Below, one piece after another: positions 1 to 10,290 of a DNA stretch of 64,000 bases (its first letter is position 1; every line of letters starts with the position of its first letter). The stretch is from Erinaceus europaeus (taxonomy: Eukaryota; Chordata; Mammalia; Eulipotyphla; Erinaceidae). Both the position numbers and the translations under genes were made by a program. The stretch is from the NCBI RefSeq assembly GCF_950295315.1, contig NC_080181.1, positions 38,655,375-38,719,374 on the forward strand, read 5' to 3'. A model generated the notes under the pieces. It was not told where the DNA came from. It saw nothing but the letters and a program-made list of their open reading frames with translations, and did not search any database.

Positions 1-455
1 AAAATGTATTCTCAAAGATAGGCCACATGTTGAGATGCAAAATTAGTATCAGTAAATTCATGAAGTTTGAAATCATATCAAGTGTCTTTTGGGGATTATA
101 AAGCAGTGGAATAAGAAATTCTACACAGAAGAGAGTAGAATAAATCAAACATATGAATACTAAGCATTGTGATACTGAACAGAATCAATGACAAAAATCA
201 AAGAAGATTTTAAAAAATCCCTGGAAACAAATGAAATGACAACACAAACTGTCGTACACGAAGGATACAGCAAAAGCAGTTCTGAGAGAGTGTAGTTCAT
301 ACACAGGCTTAAGTGAGGAAACAAATGAAAAATGTCTACCTTCTTATCTACAGGAACTAAAGAATAACTCAAAAAGTCTGAAATCAATTGGAGAGAAATT
401 ATTAAAAGAATTAGTGGAGATATAAACAAAACAGGAATGAAAAAGATAGCATAAA
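1..455 (+). mobile_element. Old, diverged L1 ORF2 fragment (endonuclease/linker region)
   Basis: The sequence tracks the L1 ORF2 stretch that begins at 'ttctcaaagataggccacat' and passes through the 'ctggaaacaaatgaaatgac' and 'gcaaaagcagttctgagag' blocks. These same blocks occur, less decayed, in the two large L1 copies of this window. It has many indels and no open frame, and it enters the window already truncated. Confidence 0.7.
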
Positions 456-465
456 AGGTAATACA

Positions 466-648
466 GGTGCCAGGTGATGGCGCACCTGATTAAGAGCACA
501 TATCATAGTATGCAAGGACCCAGATTCAAGCCCTTGGTCCCCACCTGCAGGGGGAAAGCTTCATGAGTGGTGAAGCAGGGCTGCCAGTGTCTCTCTGTCT
601 TTCTCTCTCTCTCTACCTCCTCCCCTCTCAATTTCTTTGTCTCTATCC
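466..648 (+). mobile_element. tRNA-derived SINE, short form
   Basis: It has an A-box-like 'gatggcgcacctg', a B-box-like region before 'aagcccttggtccccacctg', and the conserved body 'gggggaaagcttcatgagtgg'. A pyrimidine-rich segment and an AAT-repeat tail follow. Confidence 0.88.

Positions 649-697
<49 letters not shown>
649..697 (+). repeat. (AAT)n microsatellite, about 16 units
   Basis: A pure trinucleotide run forms the tail of the preceding SINE. It probably expanded from the SINE's A-rich tail. Confidence 0.97.
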
Positions 698-1340
698 GGC
701 AATGTAAGGGAATAAACAAAGTTAATAAAAACAAATCCATAGAGTGACTGCAGCCCAAGGGGATGGAGATAAAGAGTTCTAAGAATGGAAGTGATTGAAT
801 AGACTTTGATGGAGGAATGTTGGCACTTTAATGGTGAGCATGTTATGAGAACACAAATCACAAAGAGAACTTGTAAACCAACACTACCTCATGGAATATT
901 TTTAATGAAGAATATTATTATTAAACATCATATTAATGAGTATCACCTTAAGAGAGTAGAGAAGAAAAGAAAGAAGTCGGAATACTGCCCTGGCACATTC
1001 AGCTGGGGATAGAACTCGGGGACACAAGTATACAACTTCAGCACCCTGTCCACTGAGTTATTTATCTAACCATTGAACTGATTTATTTAACATAATTCTT
1101 CCTTATGTTTATGTACAGTTGATGTATTCAGGAGGCAAATCAGCTTTTAATATTTCCTGATTGATATCTGTGGTTCAGAAACACTTCTTATAATTTTGAT
1201 ATTGACATCTCATAGGATGCCAATAACCTGTATAAAATCTAGAGAGATAGAAACCTCTAGTCATGGGTGAAATCATCCTAAAATGTGGACGGTGAATTTT
1301 ACCACATTCTTACAGTATAGTAACAGTTAGCAAGGCATAT
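698..1340. other. Unique intron sequence
   Basis: AT-rich sequence without recognisable repeats or exons, apart from a possible small SINE remnant near 985-1060. Confidence 0.5.
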
Positions 1341-1621
1341 TTTTTAATATATTTATTTTTCCTTTTGTTGCCCTTGTTTTTTATTGTTGCTGTAGTTATT
1401 ATTGTTGTTATTGATGTCATCGTTGTTAGATAGGGCAGAGAGAAATGGAGAGAGGAGGGGAAGACAGAGGTGGGAGAGAAAGACACCTGCAGACCTGCTT
1501 CACCACTCGTGAGGTGACTCCCCTGCAGGTGGGGAGCCAGGGGCTTGAACCAGGATCCTTACTCCGGTCCTTGCACTTTGCGCCACATGTACTTAACCTG
1601 CTGCACTACCGCCTGACTCCC
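1341..1621 (-). mobile_element. tRNA-derived SINE, long-type head, minus strand
   Basis: Reverse-complement signatures are present: 'ggacagagagaaatgg'-like block, 'cacctgcagacctgcttcac', 'ctgcaggtggggagcc' and the terminal 'gcactaccgcctgactcc' (5' tRNA-like head). The 3' extension domain is missing. Confidence 0.9.
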
Positions 1622-2004
1622 TACAAGGCACATTTTTATTGATGCTTATTTCACTGCTTTCTAACTCCTTATTGTGCCTGTTAGTTTTGATGCTCCTTCA
1701 GTAAAGAGGTGTCCAGGACAATCTAGCATTTCCAGGAACACTTCTGCAACTAAAAAATTTTAAAAGTGATTGAATCATAAACCAAGTCAGATTTTGCTTA
1801 AAAGGACAAACATAATGTGCAGTTGTTGTGGAGATTGGTTGTGGAGATGCAGTGTATAATGAATTCAAACAATATTACATTATAATCAGTAAATTTATTG
1901 AGACTAGATCTCTACTACTTAGCTGTAAATCAAGTCTTTAGTCCATTCTGAATAAACTGCTGTGCCTGATTGTGACTTAGTGATCCAGTTTCATTTTTCC
2001 CTTT

Positions 2005-2150
2005 AATATTGATAGAAATGGAGAGAGAGAGGAAAAGAGAGTGAGAGAAAAAAAGAGAAAGAGAGAAAGAGAAAGAAAGAGAGGGAAAGGCTTGACCCTG
2101 CTCCTCACTTGATAATGTATTGCTTTACCCACGTACCCCCAGATAGACTC
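2005..2150 (-). mobile_element. Degenerate SINE with GA-rich expansion
   Basis: It begins 'attgatagaaatggagagag' like other minus-strand SINE copies. A long GA tract (about 2019-2085) then replaces most of the body. Confidence 0.5.
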
Positions 2151-2267
2151 TTTTGTATGTGGGTGAATGGCATGATAGAACAGCTAATTACCACACGGAA
2201 ATCAGATATATCACACATATCAGATTATCACACATATCAGATTAGTGTACTAGCACTCTAAATTTGT

Positions 2268-2500
2268 AAAATATTAGTGGGGAGGTGGTGCAGGGATACA
2301 TTGAACAATGAGCCAGCTTTGTTGTGCACATAATTCAGGTTCCACCCTGGTTCCCACCACACTGGAGGGGGCTTTGGTGCTGTGATATTTTTCCTTCTCT
2401 CTGTCAGTGTAACTCTGTTTCTGTGTATTAGGGGAGAACGGAAGCCAGTTTGGAGCAGTGAATCCCCAACAACAATAAATAACAACAAAAAAGAGTAGCA
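2268..2500 (+). mobile_element. Diverged short tRNA-like SINE
   Basis: 'ggggaggtggtgcaggg' and 'aattcaggttccaccctgg' resemble the A and B boxes of the other SINEs. The rest is heavily mutated. Confidence 0.45.
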
Positions 2501-2620
2501 GTTGAAAATACCACTTAGAGAGGATGGCGAAGTTTCTATAAAAATATTCTAGAACCCGATCAGCTTATTATAAGAATTTCCTCCAGTCTGTAAATATTTT
2601 AGAGTGGTCTCTAATGTTGT

Positions 2621-2817
2621 TTTAAATTTTTATTTATTGATAGTGACAGACAGAAATTGAGAGTTAAGAAAGAGGGAGAAAGACAGAGAGAAACCTACAG
2701 AACTGTTTCACCTCTTGTGAAGATTCCCACTTCTGCAGGTTAGGATTGGGGGCTTGAACCTATGTCTTTACACATGGTGATGTACTCACTCTACAGAGTG
2801 TGCCACTGCAGGATCCT
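2621..2817 (-). mobile_element. tRNA-derived SINE, short form, minus strand
   Basis: The order 'attgatagtgacagacagaa', 'tttcacctcttgtgaag', 'gggggcttgaacctatg' and 'gtgtgccactgcagg' is the reverse complement of the short-form SINE. Confidence 0.8.
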
Positions 2818-3168
2818 TCCTTAATACTATTTAAATAAAAATCCCCTTTGGCTATTTTAACACCCCTTTAACAGTGCAGTACTTTGATGCATGTGGGAAT
2901 TATATTTGAGTTCTACCACCAAGGCAAGATAATGTACAAAAGCTACTGAAGCATCTGGCTCCACTGATCACTCGCTGTAGGTACATTGATTTTGATAATG
3001 AATTTAGGCCTATAAGGTAAAGGGAAAAATACTGTAGCATCTGAGCTTCCTTTGTTGATATGGTACTGTCATGTGGCACCTTGGCTTAAACTGAGACTGT
3101 ACAAATGGCTACTGAGTGAATTTTCTACTGCTCCATCCTCCAGAAAGTCTTCTAAAGATATTACTTCC

Positions 3169-3507
3169 ATTTTCTTTCTTTCTCCATTTCTCTCTCTCTC
3201 TCTCTCTCTCTCGTTCTCTCTCGCTCTCCCCTTTTTCCCCCAGGGTTATTGTCAGGGCTCAGTGCCTTCACTACAAATCCACTGCTCCTGGTGGCCATTG
3301 TTTCCATTTTATTGGATAGGACAGAGAGAAGCAGAGAGGAGGAAAGACAGAGAGGAAGAGAGAAAGATAGACACCTGCAGACATGCTTCACTGCTTCTGA
3401 AGCAACTCCCCTGCAGGTGGGGAGCAGGGACTCAAACCAGAATCTTTGAACAGGTCCTTCTGCTTCATACTATGTGTGCTTAACCCATGTGCCACCACTC
3501 AGCCCCC
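3169..3507 (-). mobile_element. Long-form tRNA-derived SINE with target-site duplication
   Basis: This minus-strand copy includes the 3' extension domain ('cccagggttattgtcaggg', 'ccactgctcctggtgg') and the tRNA-like head. It is flanked by 14-bp duplications aagatattacttcc (3155-3168) and aaggtattacttcc (3508-3521), with one mismatch. A CT-rich tract (about 3190-3230) is expanded near its tail. Confidence 0.93.
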
Positions 3508-3739
3508 AAGGTATTACTTCCTTTTCGTTCAGTGCCTCTTTCTCACTGAACTTTCATTATACTTTCCCCCATATATACATCATTCTGATTTTTGACATCA
3601 ATATTTTCCCTTTCTGTTCATTTAAGAGAACATCGGTATGAGACAAACACAGTCCAGGTGCTTCTTACAACAAGCCTTCTTGTCTTCATGGATTATGATA
3701 AAAAACATAAATATAAAAACTATGTAAATCGTATGAATA

Positions 3740-4218
3740 TGCTGGGAAATTGTGCAGATGCAGTCACATCTGCCATGTTGTCCCCTCAGGCTACTGCTAG
3801 TTCCCGCGAGAGTTGGGACATTCTCGGAGTGCCTGTTCCGCCATGTTGTGCCCTCAGGGCATTGTCTATTTCCCCGCGATATTTGGAGTGCTTTGGTTAC
3901 TCCTCCCCCTCCCATTCTCACGAGAGTTATTATCCTATCCTGGAGTGCTATGGTTACTCCTCCCCCTTCCCATTCTCGGGAAAGCTACTCCTATAAAAGC
4001 CCTTCTTCTTCTGCACCTCACTCTCTTGCCAGCGCTTCACTTCAGTGTTCAGACGCAGGAAAGGTTACTGTGTGAGGCGGCCAGGCCATTTTTGCTACCT
4101 CCACGTGGCCCAACCTGTTTCTCTAGCACCCAACTCTGAGGTGCCAACGCAAATAAAGATTTGTGTTTCCTCTTCGCTCCGGACCTCCTCTCTCTCTTCT
4201 CCACAGCACACAATAACA
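3740..4218 (+). mobile_element. Solo LTR of an endogenous retrovirus (family X), perfect 6-bp duplication
   Basis: This 479-bp element starts TGCTGGGAAATTGTGC and ends in ACA. It carries a TATA box (tataaaa, 3992-3998) and a polyadenylation signal (aataaa, 4152-4157) in the order expected of U3-R-U5. A perfect 6-bp direct repeat, tgaata, flanks it at 3734-3739 and 4219-4224. Six-bp duplications are typical of class II (ERVK/beta-like) integrases. No internal retroviral sequence is adjacent, so I read it as a recombined solo LTR. It is more GC-rich than its surroundings. A relative lies at 53882-54374. Confidence 0.9.
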
Positions 4219-4739
4219 TGAATAGACTAGGAATTGGAGTCTTATAGCATCAGAATAGAATTCAACAGGAAGATGATATTTCAACATATACTTAAAGAGT
4301 GTAGAGAAGCTAGTTGTGCAGAAATCTTGGGACAGGCTGCTAGGCTGAGAACATATGGTACAAATAAACTGCACATGGTTGGAGAGGAACCAGGGAGGGG
4401 GCTGTGCTGAGATGTGGGAGTCATGCCATAAGGGCCATGGCCATGTGGGATTTGTAGGCTATAACATTGTTATTAGCTTTAAGGGGGAAAAATGGGGGGG
4501 GGCAGGGGGCAAAGAATTGTTTTTAGCTGAATAGTACTGACTTTACTAGCAATTTTTAATAGACTTGAGGTGGTCAGGACTTGAATCAAAGGAATGAATT
4601 AAGGGCTATTTAAGGAAAGTGGATGTGGTAAGTTAGTTAATAAAGTTATCAGTGACATTTGGAGAGAAGTCCTTATATTGGGATAATTTGTAGATGCAGT
4701 CAGCATTGGCTGTTGATACTTTTTGTACAAGAGAGTAAG
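4219..4739. other. Unique intron sequence
   Basis: No repeat family or exon recognised. A G-rich patch lies at about 4483-4510. Confidence 0.5.
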
Positions 4740-4994
4740 TAAACTAGGGAAAGAGAGAGACAGGCTGGGAGTATGGACCGACCTGTCAAAGCCCATGTTC
4801 AGCAGGGAAGCAATTACAGAAGCCAGACCTTCAACTTTCTTCATCCCACTATGATCTTAGGTTCATACTCCCAGAGGGTTAAAGAATAGGAAAGCTATTG
4901 GGGGAAGGGATACAGAGTTATGGTGGTGGGAATTGTGCAAAGTTGTACCCCTCTTATCCTATGGTTTTGTCAATGTTTCCTTTTTTTTTTTAAT
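4740..4994 (+). mobile_element. 5'-truncated L1, 3' end only
   Basis: It matches the 3' terminus of the large L1 at 13800-20700: 'gggagtatggaccgacctgt', 'agaagccagaccttc', 'ggtggtgggaattgtg' and 'tttgtcaatgtttcc', then an imperfect T/A-rich end. Confidence 0.9.
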
Positions 4995-5160
4995 TTAAGA
5001 AAGGATTAATGAACAAAAACATAAGGTAGGAGGGGTACAACTCCACACAATTCCCACCACCCAATCTCCATAGTCCACCCCCTCCCATGATAGCTTTCCC
5101 ATTCTCTAGCCTCTGGGAGCATGGACCCAGGGTCGTTGAGGGTTGCAGATGTTTTCTTTT
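4995..5160 (-). mobile_element. 5'-truncated L1 3' end, opposite orientation
   Basis: This is the reverse complement of the L1 3' terminus ('acaattcccaccacc', 'ctgggagcatggacccaggg'). It abuts the plus-strand L1 end, giving a tail-to-tail pair. Confidence 0.88.
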
Positions 5161-5233
5161 TATGAATAAAAAATTTTTTAAAAAGAGAGGAGGTAAGGCA
5201 AGTGGAAATAAGCATAGATAGTAAACAGAAACT

Positions 5234-5440
5234 GGGGCCAGGAGGTGTTGCACCTAATTAAGCACAAACACACACTACAGTGTACAAGGACCCAGCCAGG
5301 TTCAAGTCCCTGGTCCCCGCCTTCAAGGGGAAAGCTTTCACAACTGGTGAAACAGAGCTGCAGATGTCTCTCTGTCTCTCCCTCTCCCACTCCCCTCTCA
5401 ATTTCTCTGTTTTTATTAATAATAAATAAGTAAAATAAAA
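5234..5440 (+). mobile_element. tRNA-derived SINE, short form
   Basis: 'ggggccaggaggtgttgcac', 'ttcaagtccctggtccccgc', 'gggaaagctttcacaactgg' and a tail with aataaataag. Confidence 0.9.
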
Positions 5441-7318
5441 TAAAAACAGAAACCTAGTGTACTCCTAGATGAATGGAGAGATAACACAAAAGTTTAGAGG
5501 ACTAGGAATAGCGGAGTGAAACCCTAGATCCAAACTGCCCTGTGAGCCAAGGGAAGAGAGCAGGAATGATGGTGAGAGAAGGCTTCATGTTGCCATCTCC
5601 TGGCCATCTGGTCCAGAACAGTGCTGACGGAAGAGTGAGAATAAAATGGATTGGATTAAGGAAAATGGAAGCACAGTGGAGTCAGTGAAACTAGACACTC
5701 TGTAAAACAAATAAACAAAAACAAGCGAAAAAAAAAAAAAAGCAGTGCTTTCTCACTAAAGCTAACCTGAACATTTCTATGATCTTCTGTTTCCTCCCAC
5801 TCATTTAATTAGTTTTACCAATAAGCTGAGTATAATCAAACACTACATATTAGTAATGTTCAGGATTTATTACTGGTTATAGCATAAGCAACAGCAAAAG
5901 TTATTCAATATCTCACTTTTAAATATCTTACTTATGGATATTTATTTATTTATTTATTTTTGGGAGGAGGCATGTAGATGAGACACCAACTTCTGGATAT
6001 TTCTAACTTGTGGGCCATGTTATAATTCATTAAAATGTTTGATCTGGAAAAAAATGTTTTATCTGGAACTTTCAAAAAATTATAACCAAACTATCTCTTA
6101 GACTTTGTGAAAACTTACTTTGGTTCTGGGTGTGGTACAAATATAGTGTGAAACTGCACACCTGGAATCGTTTAATTTTGTAAACCAATATGACATAATG
6201 AATAATACAAATATTTCATTTGACTGTTTAAAAAGTTTTTGTAGGGCATATGTTGTAAAACTTAAAACTAAAAGGGTGCTTTTGCATAATTTATACAAGT
6301 GGCAGGCTTATTACGTAATTAAAAACCATGGTGGGAAAATAAGCAAGAGAGAAGGAACAGATTAGCTAGCCATGAGGCATAGGTTACCATTCCTTAAGGT
6401 TCAACAGCATTCAGCAGAGAGTCCTCGACAAAATAGCAGTGACAGGAACAGAAAATCAAAAAAGGCTGAATTGCCAGACTGTCCCTTAAATAACTTTCGA
6501 GAACCCACAATTCCCTGTGAGTTTACATCCTATGCTATATGTTTGCTATATGCTAATAACATTAGCCATATGGTAATTACATCGTGGCCCACAGGTTTTT
6601 GTTTGTTTGTTTGTTTGTTTTTGTGTGTGTGTACAGTCAATAAAACACAGTGTTCCCAACAGGGACAGAGCTCAGTAGTAAAGCATTTGACTGCAGAAAA
6701 AAGGTTGCTTTGAAGACCATAAGTAGGAGGTAATGGAAAAATCAGGGTTGGGATATGTTCTCTGGGAAACTTCTGTCACTTCAAAACTACACTACACTCT
6801 TTCCTAGTCACTTTATACTGAGGAATCTCAGTTTCCTGGGTCAGATAAGCTACCTGAGCTTCCGGTTAGTTAATGCTACCTGAGCTTCAGGTTGGTTAAG
6901 TTTAGTCTTGAAGCATTAAACTAGAACAATATTGTATTATAACCTTCTGGACCTCTTGAATTTCTTGACCAAGGTCTTTAAATGAGACCAGTAACTGAAA
7001 TGGCATTTCCTATTCATTTATTTCCTAGTTGAATAATGCTGTGTAAGCACAGTGTGAAGTGGAGAGAAGATGGAATTTGATGAGGCTAGGGTTTGGTTAA
7101 AGATAAAGAGGAAAGAGAGTGTCCATAGAGTGATGGTAGTGACTGCTAAGGGTTTTCTGCTATAGAACAGTCTGGTTGAGGTAGGAAGTGATGGGAGGAA
7201 AAGTGGCCACATTGAATTCACAGGAGTACTTGAAACAGGAGTAAGTGAAAAAAATCTATCATTTAGCTATGCAAAACAAAGTAAAAGGTCTGTTATTGAA
7301 AAAAAAAAAAACAACTTT
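5441..7318. other. Mostly unique intron with simple repeats
   Basis: No exon was recognised. An A-run ends a segment at about 5730-5742, and one aataaa-like motif lies upstream, so an unidentified retroposed sequence at about 5455-5742 is possible. (TTTA)n lies at 5939-5960 and (GTTT)n/(GT)n at 6596-6631. The rest is AT-rich unique sequence. Confidence 0.5.
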
Positions 7319-7540
7319 TGGTGTCGGGTGGTGGCACATCTGGTTGAGTGCACATGTTACAAAGCACAATGACCCAGGTTCCAGCCCCCAGCACCTCCCT
7401 GTGTGTGTGGGGGGCTTAATGAGTAGTGAAGCAGTGCTGCGGGTGTGTCTCTGTCTCTCTCCCTCTCCATCTCACCCTTCCGCTCAATTTCTGGTTGTGT
7501 CTGTCCAATAAATAAATAAAGATAATAAAAAAATTTTTAA
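7319..7540 (+). mobile_element. tRNA-derived SINE, short form
   Basis: 'gtgtcgggtggtggcacatc', 'gacccaggttccagccccc', 'gtgaagcagtgctgcgggtg' and the tail 'aataaataaataaagat'. Confidence 0.92.
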
Positions 7541-7758
7541 ATGTTCCCTCTAACCTTGAGTATTTCTATGAACTAATGATCTTTTTAATGGTGCAGAATT
7601 TCTTTGTTTTATTGGTAACTTAATAGTGGTTTGTAGGGTTATAAGACTACAGGGGTAAAGTTTCATCCCCAAATTTGTGTCCCATAGTTCTCAAAGAGCA
7701 TGCTTTACACAATCAATGTGATATTAAGTTTCTTATTTTTATCCACCAATAGGTTTTC

Positions 7759-8043
7759 TTTTTTAAAATATTTATTTATTGATTGATTCCCTTTTCTTGC
7801 CTTTGTTGTTTTATTGTTGTAGTTATTCTTGTTGTTGTTGTTGTTGGATAGGACAGAGAGAAATGGAGAGAGGAGGGGAAGACAGAGAGGGGGAGAGAAA
7901 GGTGGACACCTGCAGACATGCTTCACTGCTTGTGAAGGGACTCCCCTACAGGTGGGAAGCCAGGGGTTCAAACCGGGATCCTTACCCCAGTCCTTGTGCT
8001 TTGCGTCATGTGGGCTTAACCCACTGCACTACCGCCGGACTCC
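7759..8043 (-). mobile_element. tRNA-derived SINE with perfect 16-bp target-site duplication
   Basis: Minus-strand copy flanked by ccaccaataggttttc at 7743-7758 and 8044-8059. The head ends 'ctaccgccggactcc'. The 3' extension domain is absent and the tail is T-rich. Confidence 0.96.
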
Positions 8044-8256
8044 CCACCAATAGGTTTTCAAGACCACAAGATCATGAAAGACAGAAATACAAGACAAAGT
8101 TGGGAGTGTTTATATTCAAAGTTTCATCACACAAATTTTTGTTAATATTTATGAGTTGCCATAAGATACCAAGTTTCGCTTAGTAAAGATCAAAGAACCT
8201 TACACAAAAGTCTTTTGAGGAATGCCATTTGCATAGGTCATAAAAAGTTGATTATA

Positions 8257-8601
8257 GGGGGTCGGGCGGTGGCGTAGTGGGTTAAGCGCATGTGGCGCAA
8301 AGCGCGGGGACCAGCATAAGGATCCCGGTTCGAGCCCCCAGCTCCCCACCTGCAGGAGAGTCGCTTCACAGGCGGTGAAGCAGGTCTGCAGGTGTCTATC
8401 TTTCTCTCCCCTTCTCTGGCTTCCCCTCCTCTCTCCATTTCTCTCTGTCCTATCCAACAACGAATTGCGTCAACAAGGGCAATAATAATAACCACAACGA
8501 AGCTACAACAAGGGCAACAAAAGGGGGGAAAAAATGGCCTCTAGGAGCGGTGGATTCATGGTGCACACCGAGCCCAGCAATAACCCTGGAGGAGGAAAAA
8601 A
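8257..8601 (+). mobile_element. Full-length long-form tRNA-derived SINE, young
   Basis: It has an intact A box ('ggtggcgtagtggg'), an intact B box ('ggttcgagccccc'), the body, the ACAACGAA linker, a 3' domain ending 'aataaccctggaggagg' and an A tail. Perfect 15-bp duplications aaaaagttgattata lie at 8242-8256 and 8602-8616. Low divergence from the copies at 39855 and 41856 indicates recent insertion. Confidence 0.97.
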
Positions 8602-8616
8602 AAAAAGTTGATTATA

Positions 8617-9215
8617 TAAATCAACTGTGAATATTAGTTTATTTGTTGAAATTCCTACAAATGTAATCTCTTTGGAGTCCTGTAAAAATTTAGCTATTAG
8701 TACTTGTTTGGTTTCTATTTAAAATATAGTGTACAGTATGCTAATCTTTTTAGAGTCTACTTTCAAAAAATACTGTACTGCTCAACAAGAGTATGCTTTT
8801 ATGTCTCATCTCCAGTCCTCATTGCCTTTGTTATTGTAGAGTTTACTTCTGTATGTATTGTAAACAGTGACAATTGGCATCCTGCTTTAGACTTTCAACT
8901 ACACTTATGTGAATAAAATTGGAGAAATTTTTACATGTATGTATTATTTTTCAAACATTTCATTCTTTTATTAAATGCAAATATCTATATGTAATTTTAT
9001 ATTAACTTGAAGAACTAACATTTTCGTACTACAGGCCTTCTGATGGTGACTTCTTTGCATTTTTCATCAAAAAATAATCTTGACTTTGCTCATATATTTT
9101 TAAAAATATACTGGCAGGCTATACAATTTCAGGTTTTACTTTATTTTTTTAGTACTTTAGAGATGCCATTCCATTATCTGTTGGCTTACACAATTTCTTA
9201 TAAGAAACTTGCTTT
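8617..9215. other. Unique AT-rich intron sequence
   Basis: No repeat family or exon recognised. Confidence 0.5.
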
Positions 9216-9228
9216 AATGGTTATGTTT

Positions 9229-9347
9229 GGGGGGTAAGTAGCTTACTGGTCATGCAAAGAGATTCTCATGCCTGAGGCTTGAAAATCCTAAATTCAATCC
9301 CCTGCACCACTATAAACCAGAGCTGAGCAGTGCTCTGGTAAAAGTAA
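9229..9347 (+). mobile_element. Short tRNA-like SINE ('gactctcatgcctgag' family)
   Basis: A 119-bp unit with 'gagattctcatgcctgaggc', 'ttcaatcccctgcacc' and 'agagctgagcagtgctctgg'. It is flanked by aatggttatgttt (9216-9228) and aatggttattttt (9348-9360). It lacks the pyrimidine-rich body of the main SINE family. Confidence 0.85.
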
Positions 9348-9529
9348 AATGGTTATTTTTGTGTCTTTGTTAATAATGTGTCCTTTTATTTTTACTTAGC
9401 TTATATACTTGTTATTTCACATCGGTTTTAACAGTGGGGTCCTGATGCAGCTTAATGTGGTTTTATTTAGGTTTCTTATGTCTGGGATTCACTAATCTTC
9501 TTGTATGTATGTATTAAAAATTAAATTTA

Positions 9530-9684
9530 GGTGGTCCAGGAGGTGGCCCAGTGGACAAAAGCATTAGACTCTCTAGCCTGAGGTCCCAAATTCAATCCCT
9601 GTCAGAACATGTGCCAGAGTGATGTCTGGTTCTTTCTCTATCTCTCCTTCTATTTTTCTCATCAATAAAAAATTAAGTATATTA
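9530..9684 (+). mobile_element. Short tRNA-like SINE, 'ggtggcccagtgg' variant
   Basis: A-box-like 'gtggcccagtgg', B-box-like 'aaattcaatccctg' and a pyrimidine-rich 3' part are present. It is flanked by aaaaattaaattta at 9516-9529 and 9685-9698, a perfect 14-bp duplication. Confidence 0.85.
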
Positions 9685-9701
9685 AAAAATTAAATTTAAG
9701 A

Positions 9702-9895
9702 GAGTTTGGGTGGTGGTACACCTGGCTGACTGCCCATGTTACAACTGGGTTCAAGCTCCCAGTCCCCATCTGCAGGGGGAAAGCTTCACAAGTGGTGAAG
9801 TAGTGCTGCAGGTGTCTCTCTATTGCTTTCTATCTCCCTGTTCCTTGCAATTTCTGGCTGTCTCTATAAAATAAAGAAAAATACTAAAATAAATT
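9702..9895 (+). mobile_element. tRNA-derived SINE, short form
   Basis: 'tttgggtggtggtacacctg', 'gggttcaagctcccagtccc' and 'gtgaagtagtgctgcaggtg'. It inserted immediately next to the preceding SINE. Confidence 0.9.
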
Positions 9896-10019
9896 TTTAA
9901 ACTTTCATTTATATTTTTACCTCCCCAAACACCAAACACATTAACTGCTCAGACTCTGTTTGCCACTCTCATAATCAATCCCAGCCATCACTAGACAATG
10001 GTATTAAAGCTGCCTTTGC

Positions 10020-10279
10020 CTGGGAGTATGGATCAACCTGTCAATGCCCATGTTCAGTGGGGAAGCAATTGCAGAAGCCAGACCTTCCACCTTCTGCATC
10101 CCACAATGACCTTGGGTCCATACTCCCAGAGGGTTAAAGAATAGGAAAGCTATCAGGGAGGAAGTGGGATACAGAGTGGGAATTGTGTGGAGTTGTACCC
10201 CTCTTATCCTATGGTTTTGTCAATGTTTCCTTTTTATAAATAAATAAATAAATAAATAAATAAGAAATAAAAAAATTAA
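10020..10279 (+). mobile_element. 5'-truncated L1 3' end with target-site duplication
   Basis: It carries the terminal L1 3' UTR sequence and a (TAAA)n tail. It is flanked by gctgcctttgc (10009-10019) and gttgcctttgc (10280-10290), with one mismatch. Confidence 0.93.
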
Positions 10280-10290
10280 GTTGCCTTTGC

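Noticed and set aside
3052..3483. 143-codon open frame
   Set aside because: It runs through a SINE and its CT-repeat tract; repeat-derived.
3813..4139. GC-rich segment as a promoter/CpG island of a host gene
   Set aside because: It lies wholly inside a solo LTR with its own TATA box and polyadenylation signal and a 6-bp target duplication.
8270..8345. Possible tRNA gene (A and B boxes intact)
   Set aside because: The boxes belong to the head of a SINE with a body, A tail and target duplications; no complete cloverleaf with a matched acceptor stem is evident.
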